The position numbers and the translations under genes are program-made. A DNA stretch of 64,000 nucleotides from Argentina anserina (lineage: Eukaryota; Streptophyta; Magnoliopsida; Rosales; Rosaceae). Below, piece after piece: positions 59,758 through 64,000 of this stretch. The stretch's first letter is position 1; every line of letters starts with the position of its first letter. Below the pieces are notes generated by a model that worked only from the letters and a program-made list of their open reading frames with translations, ran no database searches and was not told the origin of the DNA. The stretch lies in the NCBI RefSeq assembly GCF_933775445.1, contig NC_065874.1, positions 12,357,001 to 12,421,000 on the forward strand, written 5' to 3'.

Positions 59758-62700
59758 GCTGTACCAGATGTGTTATATAACCGGCAGCTCCCTTTATATG
59801 TTCCAACAAGAGCACCCTGCAGATATCCAAAAAAATTTATTTCCTTGACCAATGAGTTGTAAGAGACTTTAGTAGTAGAGGCATTAATGACTGCAGCCCA
59901 ACCTGACCATCGGGAGTGTAGCAAGCAGAAGTGACCATCTCATGCATATCATTCCAATCAACCACTTGGTGATCAAGGATGCTCCATATACGAACCTTAG
60001 CATCAAGTGATCCACTAATGAAGTAGTTATCGTCAACAGGATTAAACTGGATGCAAGTTACTGCATCAGACAGATGCATAATATAGTGATCAGAAACAAA
60101 TGAAATGAGAAATGAAGAAAGATCAATTTATCTTGCGGATTCATAACATCCACTTTCAGTATTAAACCATCAAATTTAAACTAATCAGATATTAATTTTA
60201 AGAAACCAATGGCAAAAGTCGCAAAACCATTGATTGGGAAAACTTGAACCTAGGATCTCTTCCCACCCCTTACCTCCTGAGACAAAAATTAATAAGTCGT
60301 GCTTAATTTTAATTTTTGCCTTTTTTACCCTGACATGCTCCAAATTCGCAAAAGTTGCAAGTAAATCTTGATAGTTAGTGCTTTCATGAACCTCAAGGTA
60401 ATGGTTTACACTAGCATTCTTTTATCTAAAGTTGTTACACCGGAAGCCAAACCAAATGGTAAAGCATGTAATAGAATGCCCATAGATACTCACCATAGTC
60501 AATGTGTGAAAATTTCCGCAAACAAGACTTGCTCGACAAATGCCAGAGGCGCACCGTTTTGTCCATAGAAGATGAGAGCAGGTGCTGGGGAAAGATAAAG
60601 AAAATAAAAGATCTTTGTTAGGACTCGGCTAAAGAGAAGAGAGAGAGAGAAAAACATGTGTTTATATTTTAGCAATCAGAGTTTACTTCAAATGAAGTTT
60701 CTAAAAAAAACACCACCATGGATATCAGGAAGTCAATAGAAGGCGGAGAACAAAGAGCAACGACTAATTTTTAGAGTTATTCTGAAAACAACTAAGCAAC
60801 TCTCATACTTTGCCTAATTTTCACAGTAGAAGTGGAGGATCTGACATATGTAATACCATGGCTCTCTTCCTTCAACAAAGGCAAGGTGATACAATTGATG
60901 ACCTAGAACATAAATCTGCTTCTCTAAATTTGTTTATTTATTTTTTAATAAATATATAAGAAAAAAAGATTGAGATTATTTTGAAGGACAGTCTCACTCA
61001 TCTATACAAAACCAATCATATTCAACCATATTCAAATGTTCCTATAACGTGTATCCGCTATCTCATAATGAAAAGCATCCTAGAAACCTTAACCACAAAG
61101 GCCCAAGGAAAAATCATTCAGATCACATCACTAGGCATATCACATTAGAAATGTGCAATAAAAGTCCAATAACATTTGGCATCAGGGAACGAAAAAGGAA
61201 CTGAAATCTTAGTGAACAGAAACTAAGAACAGTAATAACCTGAGACTTGGACCAGGAGAGATCAAGCACATCATCTACATGACCTTGGAATGAACAAATG
61301 GGCTTTTCTGAAAGTGCAAACATCGTCTCTGGAATCACATAGTGTTCCAAACTCAAGGATTTCCGACTGATAGATGTCCTCCCTCTCCTCTTTTTCTCTA
61401 GATGGCTGTAATTATTAGGTGAAACAGATGATGGCTCTGAAGACCCATTGGCAATAAACAACAAGTCCAAATTGTTATCTTCTGATTTCTGCATCAACAA
61501 ATCCCCCTTCCTCTCAGTCTCCATCACCTGCCATATATGAATCACACAATCCTCACCGGCACTCGCCAGATACTTGCCATCCAAGCTAAACTTAATACTC
61601 CATATCGACCCATTATGCCCCTGAATCTCCTGCGTCTTGTACACAGCCGTAAGCTCCTTACAAGACTTCCCGTACTGCCTCACCCTCACCCTCTCCGGTC
61701 CATGAAACGACACGTCCTGGCTATCATCAGTGGCAGAGCTCGACCTCCTGCCCCCCTTCTCCGACGACGTGTCCCTCTCATCACTGCTCCTCCTCTCCTT
61801 GTGACCAGTCACACTACTCGCCACACTCTTAATGCTCTTGAACCACCCCCTCTTCTTCATCTTCACCGCCCCTCCGCCGCCTCCATTGGCATTCGAATCC
61901 GAACCGCCGCCGCCTCCACCGACCTTATGACTCTCCTCCACATTCTGCCGCCGCATCAGTTCTTGCACGATGGGGGAATGCCCCACACTCATCTCAAACT
62001 CCTCCATTGTCAACTGCTTCCCGGTGCCGACTTCCTTGAGCTTGTTCCACATTCCGTCTTCCCTGATCTCATTCACCACAAACTCTTTCCCATTGTCGAG
62101 ATTCCGAATGGTACACACCTCGCCGCCGCCGCCATTACTACACACCAGCTCCTCCTCCTCCTCCTCCTCCTCCTCCAGCTCCGGCTGCTCCTCGGCCTCG
62201 ATCCGGATCTCGTCGCCGCAGCGCCGGCAGTTCTTTCCGGACGGCGGCTTGTGGGGCGGCGGAGGCGACGCGGCGGAGGATCCACTGCTCTTGCCGCTCG
62301 CCGATTTACAAACGGAGTCTCGTTTCTGTGTATTTACAAACAAATTGGCCTCGGCCGCCGGAGCGGCTTCAATGTCCGAGGAAAGAATAGGCGGGGAAGA
62401 AGAAGAGCCGCCGCCGTTACACTGTTCAACGCCGTCGGATTTGGACCGGAAGATTTGAGAGACGGCAGGGAGGCTGTGTCGTTTGATAAAATGATCCGAC
62501 GACACGGACCGGCCCACGGCGTCGGGCTTGGACCGGGAGAGGGCCGGGTCGCCGCTGAGGCCCATTTCGCGGAGGAGCTGCGAGCGGCGGTCGGAGACAG
62601 AGGCCGGCTCGGAGATCCAGACGTCGTACTTGTACGCCCCCGTTGGGAACTTGGGCGTCGGGAACCGCTTCGGGGGAGCATAATTGGGAGAAGAAGCGGC

Positions 62701-62814
62701 GGGGTCGGAGTCGGAGTCGGAGGTGGAACAAGAAGAGGAGGAGGAGGCGAGAATGCGATCGAGGGACTCGTAGAAGCACTCGTCTTCGTCTTCTTCCTCC
62801 CCGGCTCTGCTCAT
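57575..62814 (-). CDS. WD-repeat protein, WDR44-like (transducin family)
   Basis: Seven exons: 62814-61240, 60584-60494, 60060-59903, 59816-59765, 59591-59509, 59344-59251, 58170-57575, giving 882 residues. The N-terminal half is low-complexity: Ser/Asp-rich (24-40), acidic poly-Glu (213-222), Gly-rich (299-315). It also contains the conserved plant block [19 protein letters not shown] (241-259) and [22 protein letters not shown] repeats begin at about 394: [20 protein letters not shown], then [41 protein letters not shown], and [20 protein letters not shown] with HVYIWK. This matches the plant group resembling animal WDR44/rabphilin-11 (Arabidopsis At3g15470, At2g37670 and relatives), probable scaffold proteins; animal WDR44 binds Rab11, but the plant role is unclear. 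The start codon follows a GC-rich leader with GA tracts. Intron 4 has a compound microsatellite 7 bases from its 5' splice site. Confidence 0.93.
59690..59754. repeat. Compound (CA)n(TA)n(GA)n microsatellite
   Basis: (CA)n at about 59690-59706, TA-rich to 59724 and (GA)n at 59725-59754. It lies in intron 4 of the WD-repeat gene; on the transcript strand it reads CU-rich beginning about 10 bases after the donor site at 59764. Confidence 0.9.
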
Positions 62815-62965
62815 CGTTTAGCGGCGCGCAGTCCCATTCGGGTCGGCGATCGGGGCCGCGACCCGGGTTCGGGTTGTCGGGTCGCGGGTTTTTTCGATCT
62901 GTGGGGAATTTGATTGAGAAGGGAGAAGAGTCTCTCGCAGCGAATCAGATCCGAGAACGGAAGAA

Positions 62966-62973
62966 GAGAAGAG

Positions 62974-63004
<31 letters not shown>

Positions 63005-63080
63005 AACGGAGCCCTATGCTGGTTTGGCTTTGGGGTGTTTTGCTGGGAAATGCTGGAGAGAGAGAGAGAGAGAGGGAGAG
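62966..63080. repeat. GA tracts in the leader of the WD gene
   Basis: (AG)n at about 62976-62998 and 63055-63080. On the transcript strand they form CU-rich tracts 160-270 bases before the ATG, as in many plant 5' leaders. The Arg-Glu frames across them are artefacts. Confidence 0.8.
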
Positions 63081-63149
63081 GGAGTTAGTTTGTTGTTGTT
63101 CTGGTGGTGTGTTTGTGTGAGAGTGAGTGTGTGCGGGGGTGTGTTACTA

Positions 63150-64000
63150 TCTAGATTTTAGGGGAGAGTAAAAGGAGGGATTTTCAGATTCTTTTTTTTT
63201 CTTCTTCTTTTCTTGGTCAGGTCTTTTTTATTGAGGTATTGGGAAACAGTATTCTCTTTTTCAGGTAATCAAAATCATTTGGATTTGGTGCTTTGGCGGG
63301 CCATTTAAGGAAATGGGATTTTACATAGAATGGTACTACCGGGTTTTATTACAATTAATTGGGAAATTTTCTTTTAGAGAGTCAGACTTATCCAATACAC
63401 CGAAGTAGATTTCGCTCAAGATCGTAAAATTTATTCAATCGAGTTGATCTCACTAGGAATCAATCATTTCGAACATCGTGTTACCCATGTTGCCCAAGAC
63501 TAAACCTTAGTCGGAAGTGATTGAAGTTGCTCTGCCACCATCATGTTGACCTTGTTGCCAAGAACATCTTCGGTGGTTTGCCAATCCACCACCCCTACAC
63601 GCTCACTCATCACTTAGTCGTAGCTCGAGTCATATGATCAAGCCGCAGCCAGTGAAGCAAAATAAGATGTCTTGATAGAAACTCCTCCGTCATTGGTGTC
63701 CTCTAGCTCTTGTAGTGATAGAAGCGTCATCTTCTGGATCTTGTTGCAATAGAAGCGTCGCCCTCTGCTTTTCTCTTCTAAGAGTAGAAGTAAACAAACA
63801 GTTCTCAACGACCCTCGTAGCGGGATCAAGTTGTCACCTTATTTATGTGCAAAACCCGACCTCTATGCCTTTAAATCACCATTGAGCACCATTGAAGCGT
63901 ACCTTGTATAACCATAAGGCATTGACAAGGACCCATCCATGCTGCAAGATTCCGACGCGATATCTACTAACATCTCCTAAGCGAGCATGCTATAACTAGT
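63150..64000. other. Upstream of the WD gene, unassigned
   Basis: 63,150-63,400 is probably promoter DNA. From about 63,400 the composition changes to more balanced sequence with repeated AGAAGCGTC strings (about 63720 and 63751) and no intact frame; it may be the edge of a retroelement running off the window. I cannot assign it. Confidence 0.35.

Noticed and set aside
61537..62913. 458-codon plus-strand frame
   Set aside because: It is antisense to the large first exon of the WD-repeat gene; low-complexity Leu/Arg/Gly content reflects GC-rich serine and glycine codons on the other strand.
1..64000. CRISPR array, operons or prokaryotic systems
   Set aside because: The window is intron-bearing plant DNA; no spaced identical short repeats or bacterial gene clusters are present.

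Overview
The window is plant nuclear DNA from a eudicot. The spliced genes have AT-rich GT..AG introns, products include chloroplast and plant-specific proteins (protochlorophyllide reductase, a TSJT1-like protein, a LanC-like GCR2 protein), and more than half of the window is transposon-derived. The protein sequences and LTR styles would fit Rosaceae, but that is an inference from memory and was not tested.

Layout. Bases 1-41,670 hold no intact gene that I can support. They are AT-rich intergenic DNA filled with mobile elements: non-autonomous elements with 9-bp target-site duplications (2250-3317, 3606-4351, 37194-37607, 40563-40965), a poly(A) retro-insertion (7791-9269) and a short one (36356-36568), a hAT-type MITE (11674-11858), two adjacent Harbinger-like elements (14164-16575 and 16599-21903), a TRIM retrotransposon with PBS, PPT and a nested solo LTR (21916-23553), and a decayed Ty1/copia element (26301-34679) that sits inside an older inverted-repeat element and itself contains a 1.9-kb solo LTR (26988-28867). 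The most interesting object is 14164-16575: a Harbinger-like element carrying part of the LRR region of a TIR-NBS-LRR resistance gene, with its splice sites still readable.

Bases 41,670-62,814 are gene-dense, with six intact genes: a TSJT1/aluminium-induced-like protein (+), the ribosome-biogenesis factor BRX1 (-), an organellar double-domain GTPase of the EngA/Der type (-), a LanC-like GCR2 protein (+), protochlorophyllide oxidoreductase (-) and a WD-repeat protein of the WDR44 type (-). Exon borders were set by hand from GT/AG sites and reading frame; every CDS closes without a stop at a length close to the family norm. TSJT1-like/BRX1 and GCR2/POR are tail-to-tail pairs. The GTPase and GCR2 are head-to-head over about 1.2 kb. 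The last 1.2 kb (62,815-64,000) holds the GA-rich leader of the WD gene and unassigned sequence.

The six genes are unrelated housekeeping, chloroplast or stress functions and form no pathway. All family assignments come from reading the sequence and recalling the families; no database search was run.
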